64,000 nucleotides of DNA from Frigoribacterium sp. PhB24 (GCF_003755185.1 NZ_RKIC01000010.1:496001-560000), one strand, 5' to 3'. Positions 36,041-45,679 are shown, numbered from the stretch's first letter. Numbers and translations: made by a program. Notes: generated by a model from the sequence alone, not told the origin.

Positions 36041-37345
36041 ATGCGAATCTCTGTCATCGGTTGCGGTTACCTCGGAGCCGTGCACGCCGCGTGCATGGCC
36101 GACCTCGGGCACGAGGTGGTCGGCATCGACGTCGATCCGCGCAAGATCGCGATGCTCTCGTCGGGTCACGCGCCGTTCTTCGAACCCGGTCTGCCCGAGG
36201 CGCTCCGTCGGGCCCTCGACTCGGGGCGACTGCGGTTCTCGACCGATCCGGCCGACGCCGCGGGGTCGCAGGTGCACTTCGTCGCCGTGGGCACCCCCCA
36301 GACCGCGGGCAGCGACGCGGCCGACCTGACCTACGTCGACGCGGCGGTCCAGGGTCTGCTGCCCCACCTCGCCGACGGCGACCTCGTGGTGGGCAAGTCC
36401 ACCGTGCCGGTCGGCACCGCGGGTCGACTCGCCGACCTGGTCCGCGCCTCCTCCGGGGCCGACCTCGCCTGGAACCCCGAGTTCCTGCGCGAGGGATTCG
36501 CCGTGGCCGACACCGTCGCGCCCGACCGTTTCGTCTACGGCGTGCCGTCCGGCGACGCCGGCGACAAGGCGACGGCCGTCCTCGACGAGGTCTACGCGAC
36601 CGCGCTCGCCACGGGTACGCCCCGCCTCGTGACCGGCTACGCGACGGCCGAACTGGTGAAGGTCTCGGCCAACGCGTTCCTCGCCACGAAGATCTCGTTC
36701 ATCAACGCGATGGCCGAGATCGCCGAGGCGACCGGCGCCGACGTGACGCAGCTCGCCGACGCCATCGGGCACGACGCCCGCATCGGTCGGCGGTTCCTCA
36801 ACGCCGGCCTGGGCTTCGGCGGCGGCTGCCTGCCGAAAGACATCAGGGCCTTCCGGGCTCGCTCGCGCGAGTTGGGCCTCGAATCCCTCGACTTCCTCGC
36901 CGACGTCGACGCCGTCAACCTGCGCCGCCGTGATCGTGTCGTCGACCTCGCGGGCGAGATGCTCGGCGAGGTGCGCGGGGCGCGTGTCGCCGTGCTGGGT
37001 GTGGCGTTCAAGCCCGACAGCGACGACGTCCGTGACTCGCCCGCACTGGACGTCGCGCGCCGACTGCGCGCCGCCGGAGCCGACGTGGTGGTGCACGACC
37101 CCGAGGCCAACGAGACCGCCTCTCGACTGGCGCCCGACCTCACCTACGTCGACGACGTCCCGACGGCCCTCCGTGACGCCGACCTCGTGCTCGTCCTCAC
37201 CGAGTGGAAGCAGTTCAAGGCGCTCCGTCCGGCCGACGTCGCCGAGCTGGTCTCCGAGCGGCGGATCATCGACGCCCGCAACGTGTTCGACCCCGCCGAG
37301 TGGCGCGAGGCGGGCTTCGAGTTCCGGGCGCTGGGGCGGCCGTAG
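36041..37345 (+). CDS. ugd: UDP-glucose/GDP-mannose dehydrogenase family protein
   Basis: Oxidises a UDP-sugar (UDP-glucose or UDP-N-acetyl sugar) twice with NAD+ to the uronic acid. The 434-residue protein has the N-terminal NAD-binding MRISVIGCGYLGAVHAACMA, STVPVGTAGRL, the NPEFLREGFAV loop, and the catalytic Cys263 in GFGGGCLPKDIRA; the C-terminal domain includes VLGVAFKPDSDDVRDSPAL. The PSGDAGDKATAVLDEVY segment agrees with UDP-glucose dehydrogenases. It could feed the polysaccharide locus downstream. It follows the PH-domain gene by 28 bases but has its own -10 box. The exact substrate cannot be told from sequence. Confidence 0.9.
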   Translation: MRISVIGCGYLGAVHAACMADLGHEVVGIDVDPRKIAMLSSGHAPFFEPGLPEALRRALDSGRLRFSTDPADAAGSQVHFVAVGTPQTAGSDAADLTYVDAAVQGLLPHLADGDLVVGKSTVPVGTAGRLADLVRASSGADLAWNPEFLREGFAVADTVAPDRFVYGVPSGDAGDKATAVLDEVYATALATGTPRLVTGYATAELVKVSANAFLATKISFINAMAEIAEATGADVTQLADAIGHDARIGRRFLNAGLGFGGGCLPKDIRAFRARSRELGLESLDFLADVDAVNLRRRDRVVDLAGEMLGEVRGARVAVLGVAFKPDSDDVRDSPALDVARRLRAAGADVVVHDPEANETASRLAPDLTYVDDVPTALRDADLVLVLTEWKQFKALRPADVAELVSERRIIDARNVFDPAEWREAGFEFRALGRP

Positions 37346-37429
37346 GCGGACGACCCGCCGACGCGGACGCCGGGTGGCCGGGGCGCGCCTCCTTCGGCAC
37401 GTCCGGGTCGATCGAGCGAGCGTCACCGA

Positions 37430-37435
37430 TACGAT
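37430..37435 (+). promoter_or_regulatory. Leaderless-type -10 box (TACGAT)
   Basis: TACGAT, then six bases, then the ATG of the small lipoprotein gene. Confidence 0.5.
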
Positions 37436-37441
37436 GACCGC

Positions 37442-37936
37442 ATGACGAACCGGGCTCTCATCACCGTGCTCACCGCCGGGGTCCTCGCCCTCACCCTCTC
37501 CGCGTGCACGAGCGGCGACGACGATCCGTCGCCGACGGTGTCGAGCTTCAGCCCGACGTCGACCGCGTCGCCCCCGGCGCCCGACACGGGGGCCGGGGCG
37601 ACCGCCCCCACCACCCCCATGGCCCCCACCGAGTCGGCCGACGACCCTGTCGGCACCGTCGAGACCCCGGTCCCCGTCCCGGCCGACCAAGCCGACGGCT
37701 GGACCGACACCCGTGCCTACGACGCCTGCCGGAACGAGGCCGCGAGGTCGCAGGGTGCGGATTACACCTGGAACGACCGCTCGTCGCAGATCCTCGTCCA
37801 GGGCTCCGGGGGGCGCACGATCGACGTCGCCGGGCTCTACACCGGCGGCGACGTCGGTGTCGCCAACGTCACCTACCGGTGCGCAGTCGGTGGTACTCCC
37901 GACTCGCCGCAGCTGAGCGGGACGGTCGTCCGATGA
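37442..37936 (+). CDS. Small secreted lipoprotein of unknown function
   Basis: A 164-residue lipoprotein with signal peptide and lipobox LSAC (Cys22). A 45-residue low-complexity linker rich in Thr/Pro/Ser/Ala follows, then a compact C-terminal domain of about 90 residues with two cysteines (YDACRNEAARSQGADY and VTYRCAVGG), probably forming a disulfide. I do not recognise the domain. Its stop overlaps the purK start by four bases (ATGA), which is odd for a secreted protein but suggests joint transcription. It starts six bases after a -10 box. Confidence 0.7.
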   Translation: MTNRALITVLTAGVLALTLSACTSGDDDPSPTVSSFSPTSTASPPAPDTGAGATAPTTPMAPTESADDPVGTVETPVPVPADQADGWTDTRAYDACRNEAARSQGADYTWNDRSSQILVQGSGGRTIDVAGLYTGGDVGVANVTYRCAVGGTPDSPQLSGTVVR

Positions 37937-39072
37937 CGGCTCTTCGCGTCGGCGTGGTCGGTGGTGGCCAGCTCGCCCGCATGATGATCCCGCCCGCCGT
38001 CCACCTCGGCATCGAGATCAGCGTCCTCGCCGAGGCCGAGGGCAGTTCGGCCCGGTTGGCCGCGACCCGGGTGGGCGACTACCACGACGTCGACGTCGTC
38101 CTCGACTTCGCCCGCACGGTCGACGTGGTCACCTTCGACCACGAGCACGTTCCCCAGCACGTCCTCGCCGCCCTCGTCGACGCAGGCGTGCGCGTGCACC
38201 CCGGGCCGTCCGCGCTGGCCGTCGCGCAGGACAAGATCGTGATGCGTCAGAAGCTCTCCGAGCTCGGTCTGCCCGTTCCCGACTGGGCCGCCGTCCGTGA
38301 CACCGCCGAGCTCGAGGCCTTCCTGGCCGATCACGGTGGTCGCGCGGTCGTCAAGACGGCGCGTGGGGGCTACGACGGCAAGGGCGTGCGGGTGGTCTCG
38401 GCGGCCCACGACGCCGACGACTGGTTCGGTGCCCTGGCCGAGGACGGCAACGGAGGCGCGCTCCTCGTCGAAGAGCTCGTCTCGTTCCGGCGCGAACTGT
38501 CGCAGCTCGTGGCCCGGCGGCCGAGCGGCGACATCGTCCCCTGGCCCCTCGTCGAGACCGTCCAACGGGACGGGGTGTGCTCCGAGGTCTTCGCCCCGGC
38601 GCCGTCGAGCGCCGGTCGTCTGGCGGACGCGGCCGACGAGATCGCCCGGACGGTCGCCGAACGCCTCGGCGTCACCGGTGTCCTCGCCGTCGAGCTCTTC
38701 GAGACGACCGACGAGCGCCTGCTGATCAACGAACTCGCGATGCGGCCCCACAACACCGGGCACTGGACGATCGACGGCTCCACGACGAGCCAGTTCGAGC
38801 AGCACCTCCGGGCCGTGCTCGACCTGCCCCTCGGCGACACGGACTGCCACCGTCCCTGGAGCGTCATGCTGAACGTGCTCGGCGGGCCGGCGACGGGGTC
38901 GATGGCCGACCGCCTCCCCGCTCTCATGGCCGACCAGCCGGCGGTCAAGGTGCACGACTACGGCAAGGACCCCCGGCCGGGTCGCAAGGTCGGGCACGTC
39001 ACGGTGGTCGGTGACGACCTCGACGAGGCCGTCTTCCGGGCGCGCGCCGCTGTCGAGTTCTTCAGCGACTGA
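37933..39072 (+). CDS. purK: 5-(carboxyamino)imidazole ribonucleotide synthase
   Basis: ATP-grasp enzyme that carboxylates AIR to N5-CAIR in purine synthesis, handing its product to PurE. The 379-residue protein has the N-terminal VGVVGGGQLARMMIPPAV, DHEHVPQHVL, the ATP-binding KTARGGYDGKGV, and the C-terminal LAVELFETTDERLLINELAMRPHNTGHW. The ATG overlaps the lipoprotein stop by four bases. purE follows after 17 bases but with its own -10 box. Length and motifs are normal. Confidence 0.95.
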   Translation: MTALRVGVVGGGQLARMMIPPAVHLGIEISVLAEAEGSSARLAATRVGDYHDVDVVLDFARTVDVVTFDHEHVPQHVLAALVDAGVRVHPGPSALAVAQDKIVMRQKLSELGLPVPDWAAVRDTAELEAFLADHGGRAVVKTARGGYDGKGVRVVSAAHDADDWFGALAEDGNGGALLVEELVSFRRELSQLVARRPSGDIVPWPLVETVQRDGVCSEVFAPAPSSAGRLADAADEIARTVAERLGVTGVLAVELFETTDERLLINELAMRPHNTGHWTIDGSTTSQFEQHLRAVLDLPLGDTDCHRPWSVMLNVLGGPATGSMADRLPALMADQPAVKVHDYGKDPRPGRKVGHVTVVGDDLDEAVFRARAAVEFFSD

Positions 39073-39076
39073 CAGC

Positions 39077-39082
39077 TATCCT
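39077..39082 (+). promoter_or_regulatory. Putative -10 box of purE (TATCCT)
   Basis: TATCCT, then seven bases, then the purE GTG, just after the purK stop. It could start a purE-LCP transcript. Confidence 0.35.
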
Positions 39083-39089
39083 CTAGTCC

Positions 39090-39626
39090 GTGTCCGACCC
39101 GAAGAGCACCGACGTGCGCCCGAACGACCCCGCCGTACCCGCGAAGGTCGCCATCGTCATGGGCTCCGACAGCGACTGGCCCACCATGCAGGGTGCGTCG
39201 ACCATCCTGTCCGAGCTGGGCATCCCGCACGAGGTCGAGGTCGTCTCGGCCCACCGGACGCCCGACAAGATGATCGCCTTCGGTCGCGAGGCCGCCGGTC
39301 GCGGGCTGTCGGTCGTCATCGCCGGGGCCGGGGGAGCGGCGCATCTGCCCGGCATGATCGCGTCGGTCACGACCCTCCCCGTGGTCGGTGTGCCGGTCGC
39401 CCTGGCGAAGCTCGACGGCCTGGACTCGTTGCTCTCGATCGTGCAGATGCCGGCCGGCATCCCCGTCGCCACGGTCTCGATCGGCGGCGCCGTCAACGCC
39501 GGTCTGCTCGCGGCCCGCATCATCGGAGCGCACGACCCGGTGATCGCCGAGCGGTTGGCCCGCCACGCCGAGTCCCTCGCCGAGCTGGTCGAACAGAAGA
39601 ACGCCGACCTGCGTCGATCGCTGTGA
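39090..39626 (+). CDS. purE: N5-carboxyaminoimidazole ribonucleotide mutase
   Basis: Converts N5-CAIR to CAIR in purine synthesis. The 178-residue protein has [14 protein letters not shown], the [10 protein letters not shown] substrate loop with its histidine, [17 protein letters not shown] and the PVVGVPV strand, all characteristic of class I PurE. The GTG start is 17 bases after purK. A short 17-residue N-terminal extension precedes the catalytic fold. The stop overlaps the next gene by four bases (GTGA). Confidence 0.95.
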   Translation: MSDPKSTDVRPNDPAVPAKVAIVMGSDSDWPTMQGASTILSELGIPHEVEVVSAHRTPDKMIAFGREAAGRGLSVVIAGAGGAAHLPGMIASVTTLPVVGVPVALAKLDGLDSLLSIVQMPAGIPVATVSIGGAVNAGLLAARIIGAHDPVIAERLARHAESLAELVEQKNADLRRSL

Positions 39627-40966
39627 GCACCTCGCTGCCCGTCCGTCACCCGGACGTCACCTCCGAGCCCTTCATGACGAAGCGTGCCTGGGTGCTCGTC
39701 CTGCTCAACGTGATCGTGCCGGGGTCGGCCCAGGTGCTCGCCGGTAGCCGGCGACTCGGCCGGTGGGGCCTCGCCTCCACCCTCGTCTTCTGGGCGGTCG
39801 CGGTCGTCGTCATCGTCCTGGCGTTCACCTTCCGCTCGCCACTGATCGAGATCGCGACCAACGTCGTCGCCCTGACCGTGGTCCAGATCTTCCTCGCCTA
39901 CTACGCGGTGCTGTGGGTGGTGTTGACGGTCGACACGCTGCGGCTGGCCCGGATCGTCCGGGCGGCCCCCTCGGCCCGGGGTCTCCTCGCCGGAGCCCTG
40001 GTGCTTCTGATGGTGGTGACCGTCGGGCCCGCCGCCTACGGGGCCTACCTCGCCGGCGTGCAGCACGGTCTGCTCAACAGTCTGTTCACCTCGCGTGCCG
40101 ACGCCGCGCCTCCTGTCGACGGTCGCTACAACATCATGTTGCTCGGCGGCGACGCCGGTGCCGACCGCACGGGGCTGCGCCCCGACAGCATCTCGGTGGC
40201 GAGCATCGACGCCGAGACCGGCGCGACCACGATCGTGGGCATCCCGCGCAACCTCTACGACGCTCCCTTCGTCGTGGGATCACCCCTGTACGGCGACTAT
40301 CCCGACGGCTACGACTGCGGCGACGACTGTCTCGTGAGCTTCCTGTACACCTACGGCGAAGAGCACCCCGACCTCTACCCGGACGCCGAGTCGAAGGGCA
40401 GCAACCCCGGGGTCGAGGCCATGCGTGACGCCGTCGAGGGCATCACGGGCCTGACGGTGCAGTACTACGCCCTGATCGACATGCAGGGATTCGTCGACCT
40501 CATCGACGCCCTCGGTGGCATCCAGGCGGACGTGCAGCAGCGCATCCCGATCAACGGGGGGGTCGACCGTAACGGGCAACCGATCAACGTCGACGGCTGG
40601 ATCGAGCCCGGCGAGCAGAAGCTCGACGGCTACCACGCCCTCTGGTACGCGAGGGCCCGGCACGGCACCAGCGACTACGACCGCATGGCTCGCCAACGCG
40701 AGGTGCAGCAGGCGTTGCTCTCGCAGTTCCAGCCGGCGACGGTGTTGTCGAAGTTCCAGGCCGTCGCGGCGGCCGGCGTGCAGACCGTCGACACCGACAT
40801 CCCGCAGGGGGCCCTGGCCGCCTTCGTCGATCTGGCCGCGAAGGCCAAGTCGCAGCAGATCACGAGCCTCGAGCTCGTTCCGCCGACCTACGACAACGTC
40901 TACCCCGACTACGACGCGATGCGGGCCGCCGTGGCCCAGGCCACGACGTCGGCCACCGCGCCCTGA
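39623..40966 (+). CDS. LCP-family (LytR-CpsA-Psr) cell-wall polymer ligase
   Basis: A 447-residue membrane enzyme that links polymers from lipid carriers to peptidoglycan on the outer face of the membrane. The N-terminus holds about four hydrophobic segments (residues 22-42, 50-70, 78-103 and 120-140), more than in a classic single-span LCP protein. The LCP domain then follows with [30 protein letters not shown], and the [21 protein letters not shown] block with the conserved arginines. It precedes the polysaccharide locus, a natural context. The GTG start overlaps the purE stop by four bases. Confidence 0.88.
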   Translation: MSTSLPVRHPDVTSEPFMTKRAWVLVLLNVIVPGSAQVLAGSRRLGRWGLASTLVFWAVAVVVIVLAFTFRSPLIEIATNVVALTVVQIFLAYYAVLWVVLTVDTLRLARIVRAAPSARGLLAGALVLLMVVTVGPAAYGAYLAGVQHGLLNSLFTSRADAAPPVDGRYNIMLLGGDAGADRTGLRPDSISVASIDAETGATTIVGIPRNLYDAPFVVGSPLYGDYPDGYDCGDDCLVSFLYTYGEEHPDLYPDAESKGSNPGVEAMRDAVEGITGLTVQYYALIDMQGFVDLIDALGGIQADVQQRIPINGGVDRNGQPINVDGWIEPGEQKLDGYHALWYARARHGTSDYDRMARQREVQQALLSQFQPATVLSKFQAVAAAGVQTVDTDIPQGALAAFVDLAAKAKSQQITSLELVPPTYDNVYPDYDAMRAAVAQATTSATAP

Positions 40967-41082
40967 CGACCGGCCACGGGCTCCGTGGCGCGGTCCGCCG
41001 ACGGCGGTGTCCGCCGGCAGGACGAGGGGGCACGGCTCGGTTCTCCGGCGACGTCACGTCGCCGAAGGGTGCGACCGGTGAC

Positions 41083-42222
41083 TCAGAGGTCGGCGTGCAG
41101 CTGCCAGACCTTGTCGGCCGAATCCCGCCAGCTGAAGGCCCGCGCACGGTCGATGCCGGCGATGCCGAGCCGTGTCGACAGCTCGACGTCGGTGACGACC
41201 TGGAACATGGCCTGGGCAAGGCGTTCGGGATAGCCGGCGGCGTCGTCACGAGCGACGCTGACGGCCGCGTCGGCAGCGACCTCGAGGAGGGCCGGGGCGT
41301 CCGACACGATGGTCGGCGTGCCCAGGCTGAAGGCCTCGACGACGGGAAGGCCGAAGCCCTCGGCGAGACTGGGGAACACGAAGACCGACGCCCGCTGCAG
41401 CAGCACCGCCAGCTGTTCGTCCGACACGAAGCCCATGGTGCGGACCTTGTCGGCGGGCAGGCCGGCGGCGGCCACCAGATCGGACACCTTGATGTCTCCC
41501 CACCCCTCGGGCCCGACGATCAGCAAGGGCAGGTCGGGGGCGTCCGGGTGTGCGAGAGCCCGGATGAGCGGCTCGAGTCCCTTGCGCGGCTCGAGCGTGC
41601 CGACGCTGAGCGCGTACCGCTCGGGCAGGTCGAGGGAGTCGGCGACCTCGTCGGCGTCCGCGGGCACGGCGAGCTTCGGGCTCACGGCCCCGCCGATGAC
41701 GCGGAGGCGGTCACCGAAGGGGAAGAGGTCGGCGAGTTCGCGGGCCACGCTGTGGGTCGGCACCACCACGCCGTCGGCGTGCCTGAAGGCGCGCTTGGTC
41801 ATGGCCTTGTGCCAGCGGACACCGCGAGGGGTGAGGGTCTCGGGGTGGGTCCACGGGACGGTGTCATGGATGGTGACCACGGTCTGCGTACCCGGGTCGA
41901 GTGCTCGGTCGTGGCGGTAGAGCGGGGCGAAGAGGCTGGTCGCGTGGACCATGCCACGGCCGGGCAGTCCGAGGACGCCGCCTTGCCACGCCAGGGCGAG
42001 CTCGCGACGACCGAGGGGCGACTTGGCGACACGTGACAGGCCCGGCAGCGCGTCCGTCAGGCGGTCGTAGTCGGACTGCGGGTGCGCCGCCACGACCCCC
42101 TCGACCTCGCACCCCCGCGGAGCGGTCTCGACGAGGGCGCGGGTCAGTTCTTCGGTGTACCGCCCGATGCCCCCGGGGATGGGAGCGAGGATCTGGTCAA
42201 CGACTACTCGCAGCGTGGTCAT
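41083..42222 (-). CDS. Glycosyltransferase family 4
   Basis: A 379-residue GT-B type glycosyltransferase, cytoplasmic or membrane-associated. It opens MTTLRVVVDQILAPIPGGIGRYTEEL, has TVVTIHDTVPWTHPETL in the N-terminal half, and a donor half with YALSVGTLEPRKGLEPLIRA, LIVGPEGWG and FPSLAEGFGLPVVEAFSLGTP, the E-x7-E motif. It is read leftwards as the last gene of the rmlB-rmlD unit, with 26 bases of overlap on rmlD. The start at 42222 matches family length; the frame is open further upstream inside rmlD. A rhamnose- or mannose-type donor is likely, judging by the neighbours. Confidence 0.85.
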   Translation of the reverse strand: MTTLRVVVDQILAPIPGGIGRYTEELTRALVETAPRGCEVEGVVAAHPQSDYDRLTDALPGLSRVAKSPLGRRELALAWQGGVLGLPGRGMVHATSLFAPLYRHDRALDPGTQTVVTIHDTVPWTHPETLTPRGVRWHKAMTKRAFRHADGVVVPTHSVARELADLFPFGDRLRVIGGAVSPKLAVPADADEVADSLDLPERYALSVGTLEPRKGLEPLIRALAHPDAPDLPLLIVGPEGWGDIKVSDLVAAAGLPADKVRTMGFVSDEQLAVLLQRASVFVFPSLAEGFGLPVVEAFSLGTPTIVSDAPALLEVAADAAVSVARDDAAGYPERLAQAMFQVVTDVELSTRLGIAGIDRARAFSWRDSADKVWQLHADL

Positions 42223-43087
42223 CGCTCTGCAACACTCCCCTGCTCGCGGCCTCGGCCAGCGCTTCTCTCCACGGACGCATGGGCACCAATCCGGCTCGCC
42301 CCCACGCGTCGTGGCCGAGGACGCTGTAGCTCGGTCGAGGCGCAGGGCGCACGAACGACGAGCTGTCGGTCGGCTCGACCCTAGCAGCGTCGAGTCCGGC
42401 CTCCTCGAAGACGGCCTGGGCGAACTCGAACCAGCTCGCGCTGCCCGAGTTCGTGCCGTGGTACACACCCGCCGGGGCGTCGGAGTCGAGGAGCGCGACG
42501 ATCTGCGTCGCGAGGTCGGCCGTCCAGGTCGGCTGGCCGAGTTGGTCGTCGACCACCTTCACCGTGTCGTGCGAGGCGGCGAGCTTGACCATGGTCTTCG
42601 CGAAATTGCCCCCGTGCGCTCCGTAGAGCCAGGCCGTGCGCACGACGTAGGTGCCCGCCGGGTTCGCCGCCAGGGCCAGCCGCTCGCCTTCAGCCTTGGT
42701 GCGGCCGTAGGCGCTCACCGGGGCGATGGGGGCGTCCTCGGGGTAGGGCTCGGTGGCGTCGCCGTCGAAGACGTAGTCGGTCGATACCTGGACGAGCTTC
42801 GCCCCGACGGAGGCGGTGGCTTCGGCCAGCAGACCGGCTGCGGTCCCGTTCACGGCCAGTGCGGCCTCTTCGTCGGACTCGGCCGCGTCGACGGCGGTGT
42901 ACGCGGCCGCGTTGATGACGACGTCGTGTCCCTGGACGGCGGCGAGAACGGCGTCCCGGTCGGTCACGTCGAGGTCGGCACGGCCGAGCACCGTGACGTC
43001 ACGCCCGAAGAGCGCTTCGAGCAGGTCGGTCCCGAGCATGCCCCGGGCCCCGGTGACCAGGTACTTGGTGTTCTGGGGGGTGGTCAT
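42197..43087 (-). CDS. rmlD: dTDP-4-dehydrorhamnose reductase
   Basis: Last step of dTDP-L-rhamnose synthesis. The 296-residue protein is a short-chain dehydrogenase/reductase with NAD(P) site VTGARGMLGTDLL, NAAAYTAVDAAE, the STDYVFDG block, and catalytic Tyr127-x3-Lys131 in SAYGRTKAEGE. It starts at the TGATG overlap with rmlB by one base. The following glycosyltransferase overlaps its 3' end. This ATG was chosen over a longer frame as it matches the family's beginning. Confidence 0.94.
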   Translation of the reverse strand: MTTPQNTKYLVTGARGMLGTDLLEALFGRDVTVLGRADLDVTDRDAVLAAVQGHDVVINAAAYTAVDAAESDEEAALAVNGTAAGLLAEATASVGAKLVQVSTDYVFDGDATEPYPEDAPIAPVSAYGRTKAEGERLALAANPAGTYVVRTAWLYGAHGGNFAKTMVKLAASHDTVKVVDDQLGQPTWTADLATQIVALLDSDAPAGVYHGTNSGSASWFEFAQAVFEEAGLDAARVEPTDSSSFVRPAPRPSYSVLGHDAWGRAGLVPMRPWREALAEAASRGVLQSDDHAASSR

Positions 43088-44070
43088 CAGAGGGCGGCGC
43101 GCTCTTTGAGGGGCTGCCACCATTCGCGGTTGTCGCGGTACCACTGCACCACGTCGGCGAGGCCCTCCTCGAAGGGGACCTGGGGCTCGTAGCCGAGTTC
43201 GTCACGGATCTTCGAGATGTCGACGGAGTACCGCAGGTCGTGGCCGAGGCGGTCCTGGACGCGGTCGACGTACGACCAGTCCTTGCCGGTGGCCTCGAGG
43301 AGCATCTCGGTGAGCTCTTTGTTGGTGAGTTCGGTGCCGCCGCCGATGTTGTAGATCTCGCCCGCCCGCCCGTCGACGAGGACCATGGCGATGCCGCGGG
43401 TGTGGTCGTCGACGTGCAGCCAGTCACGGATGTTGTCACCCTCGCCGTAGAGGGGGACGTGCACGTCGTCGATCAGGTTGGTGACGAAGAGCGGGATGAC
43501 CTTCTCGGGGAAATGGTACGGGCCGTAGTTGTTGCTGCAGCGGGTGATCGACACGTTCAGGCCGTGGGTGCGGTGGTAGCTGCGGGCGAGCAGGTCGCTG
43601 CCGGCCTTGGAGGCCGAGTAGGGCGAGTTCGGCTCGAGCGGGCGGTCCTCGGCCCACGAGCCCTCGGCGATCGAGCCGTAGACCTCGTCGGTCGAGACGT
43701 GCACGAAACGCTTCAGGTCGTTGCGGAGGGCGGCGTCGAGCAGCTGCTGGGTGCCGAGCACGTTGGTCTCGACGAAGATCGACGCGTCGCGGACCGAGCG
43801 GTCGACGTGCGACTCCGCAGCGAAGTGGACGACGGCGTCGACCTCGGGGAAGAGCGTGTCGAGCAGGGCGCCGTCACGGATGTCGCCCTTGACGAACGTG
43901 TAACGGGGGGAGCCGGCGACGCTCGCCAGGTTGGCCTCGTTGCCCGAGTAGGTCAGCGCGTCGAGGACGACGACCTCGGCCCCTTCGAGGCCCGGGTAGG
44001 CGTCTTCGAGCGTGCGGCGGACGAAGTTGGAGCCGATGAAGCCGGCTCCGCCGGTGACGAGGATTTTCAC
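43087..44070 (-). CDS. rmlB: dTDP-glucose 4,6-dehydratase
   Basis: Second step of dTDP-rhamnose synthesis. The 327-residue protein has the NAD site VTGGAGFIGSNFV, the AAESHVDRSV block, the catalytic STDE (126-129) and the SPYSASKAG motif with Tyr151 and Lys155, plus NNYGPYHFPEKVIP and GEGDNIRDWLHVDD. The start is a GTG with AAGGGA upstream. It is transcribed leftwards with rmlD and a GT4 gene, divergent from rmlC and rmlA, with 132 bases between starts. Confidence 0.96.
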   Translation of the reverse strand: MKILVTGGAGFIGSNFVRRTLEDAYPGLEGAEVVVLDALTYSGNEANLASVAGSPRYTFVKGDIRDGALLDTLFPEVDAVVHFAAESHVDRSVRDASIFVETNVLGTQQLLDAALRNDLKRFVHVSTDEVYGSIAEGSWAEDRPLEPNSPYSASKAGSDLLARSYHRTHGLNVSITRCSNNYGPYHFPEKVIPLFVTNLIDDVHVPLYGEGDNIRDWLHVDDHTRGIAMVLVDGRAGEIYNIGGGTELTNKELTEMLLEATGKDWSYVDRVQDRLGHDLRYSVDISKIRDELGYEPQVPFEEGLADVVQWYRDNREWWQPLKERAAL

Positions 44071-44106
44071 AGTGTTCCCTTGGGGTCGATCGCAGGCGGT
44101 CGGTCA

Positions 44107-44112
44107 ATCGTA
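44107..44112 (-). promoter_or_regulatory. Putative -10 box of the rmlB operon (TACGAT)
   Basis: TACGAT (leftwards) lies 36 bases before the rmlB GTG, leaving a leader of about 30 bases with the ribosome site. Confidence 0.4.
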
Positions 44113-44190
44113 GCGGAGGGCACCTCCGGCCTCCGCTGGCCCGAGACGTGCCCGTGTCCGCTCGGAGACGTGCGGAACCGGGTGGGCCGG

Positions 44191-44196
44191 TAGGAT
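44191..44196 (+). promoter_or_regulatory. Leaderless-type -10 box of rmlCA (TAGGAT)
   Basis: TAGGAT, then six bases (GCCCGG), then the GTG of rmlC. It faces away from the rmlB box. Confidence 0.5.
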
Positions 44197-44202
44197 GCCC
44201 GG

Positions 44203-44814
44203 GTGCAGATCCGCGAACTGAAGATCCCAGACAGCTACGAGATCACGCCGAAGCAGTTCGGTGACGACCGGGGGGTGTTCCTCGAGTGGTACCGCTTCGA
44301 CAAGCTCGCCGAGGTCGTGGGGCATTCCATCGACCTGCGACAGGCGAACACGTCGGTCTCCAAGCGGGGCGTCGTCCGCGGCATCCACTTCGCCGACGTG
44401 CCTCTCGGCCAGGCCAAGTACGTCACGGCGACGCACGGGGCCGTGCTCGACTACGTGATCGACATCCGTGTGGGGTCGCCGACCTACGGCCAGTGGGACA
44501 CCGTCCTCCTCGACGACACCGACCGTCGTGCCATCTACATCGCCGAGGGGCTGGGGCACGCGTTCGTCGCCCTCACGGACGACGCGACCGTGAGTTATCT
44601 CGTCACCGACACCTTCAACGCCGAGCGTGAGCACGGCATCGACCCCCTGGACGGCGAGATCGGTCTCGTCTTCCCGGCCGAGGCGGGCGAGCCGCTCCTC
44701 TCGCCGAAGGACACCGAGGCCCCCTCGCTCGCCGAGGCGGCGTCGGCAGGGCTCCTCCCCACGTGGGACGACATGCGGACGTACTACGCGTCCCTCGACG
44801 GAAAGGCGGTCTGA
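44203..44814 (+). CDS. rmlC: dTDP-4-dehydrorhamnose 3,5-epimerase
   Basis: Third step of dTDP-rhamnose synthesis. The 203-residue cupin has the family motifs [33 protein letters not shown] (catalytic histidine), [25 protein letters not shown] and the [21 protein letters not shown] block, and ends in a C-terminal helix. The GTG start is supported by its -10 box six bases upstream and by homology beginning there. It is followed one base later by rmlA. Confidence 0.94.
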   Translation: MQIRELKIPDSYEITPKQFGDDRGVFLEWYRFDKLAEVVGHSIDLRQANTSVSKRGVVRGIHFADVPLGQAKYVTATHGAVLDYVIDIRVGSPTYGQWDTVLLDDTDRRAIYIAEGLGHAFVALTDDATVSYLVTDTFNAEREHGIDPLDGEIGLVFPAEAGEPLLSPKDTEAPSLAEAASAGLLPTWDDMRTYYASLDGKAV

Positions 44815-44815
44815 C

Positions 44816-45679
44816 GTGAAGGGCATCATCCTCGCCGGGGGTTCGGGCACGCGCCTGTGGCCCATCACCAAGGGCATCTCGAAGCAGCTCATGCCGATCT
44901 ACGACAAGCCGATGGTCTACTACCCCTTGTCGACGTTGATGATGGCGGGCATCCGCGAGGTCCTGGTCATCACGACCCCCGAGTACAACGACCAGTTCCG
45001 CGCCCTGCTCGGCGACGGCTCACAACTCGGCATGAGCATCGCGTACGCCGTCCAGCCGTCACCGGACGGTCTCGCCCAGGCTTTCATCATCGGTGAGGAC
45101 TTCATCGGCGACGACTCGGTCGCGCTCGTCCTCGGAGACAACATCTTCCACGGCGTGGGGCTCGGGTCGAACCTCAAGAAGAACGCCGACGTCGAGGGCG
45201 CGACCATCTTCGCGTACCACGTCTCGGACCCCAAGGCCTACGGCGTGGTCGAGTTCGACGAAGCCTTCAGGGCGGTCTCCATCGAAGAGAAGCCCGCGGT
45301 GCCCAAGAGCAACTACGCCGTCCCGGGGCTCTACTTCTATGACAACCGCATCGTCGAGATCGCCAAGACCATCGAGCCCAGCCCTCGCGGCGAGCTCGAG
45401 ATCTCGACCGTCAACGAGCGCTACCTCGAAGCCGGCGACCTGCAGGTCCAGGTGCTCGATCGTGGCACCGCCTGGCTCGACACCGGCACGTTCGAGTCGA
45501 TGATGCAGGCGTCCGAGTACGTCCGTGTCATCGAGGACCGCCAAGGGCACAAGATCGGCTGCATCGAAGAGATCGCCTGGCGCAACGGCTGGATCGACGA
45601 CGAGCACCTGGCCGCCTTGGCGGCACCGCTCGCCAAGAGTGGCTACGGCGTCTACCTCAAGGCGTTGCTCCAGGCCTGA
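44816..45679 (+). CDS. rmlA: Glucose-1-phosphate thymidylyltransferase
   Basis: First step of dTDP-rhamnose synthesis, joining glucose 1-phosphate and dTTP. The 287-residue protein has the nucleotide-binding [25 protein letters not shown] motif (split here as GGSGTRLWP and [11 protein letters not shown]), [21 protein letters not shown] and the closing [15 protein letters not shown]. The GTG start lies one base after the rmlC stop. Convergent with a glycosyltransferase gene 37 bases away. Together with rmlB, C and D here it gives a full dTDP-L-rhamnose pathway. Confidence 0.96.
   Translation: MKGIILAGGSGTRLWPITKGISKQLMPIYDKPMVYYPLSTLMMAGIREVLVITTPEYNDQFRALLGDGSQLGMSIAYAVQPSPDGLAQAFIIGEDFIGDDSVALVLGDNIFHGVGLGSNLKKNADVEGATIFAYHVSDPKAYGVVEFDEAFRAVSIEEKPAVPKSNYAVPGLYFYDNRIVEIAKTIEPSPRGELEISTVNERYLEAGDLQVQVLDRGTAWLDTGTFESMMQASEYVRVIEDRQGHKIGCIEEIAWRNGWIDDEHLAALAAPLAKSGYGVYLKALLQA

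Noticed and set aside
35927-37690. 587-codon leftward frame over ugd
   Set aside because: Antisense to ugd, with Gly/Arg-rich composition and no motif.
40967-41082. Terminator between the LCP gene and the convergent glycosyltransferase gene
   Set aside because: Short GC-rich inverted pieces are present but none forms a long perfect stem, so I do not call one.
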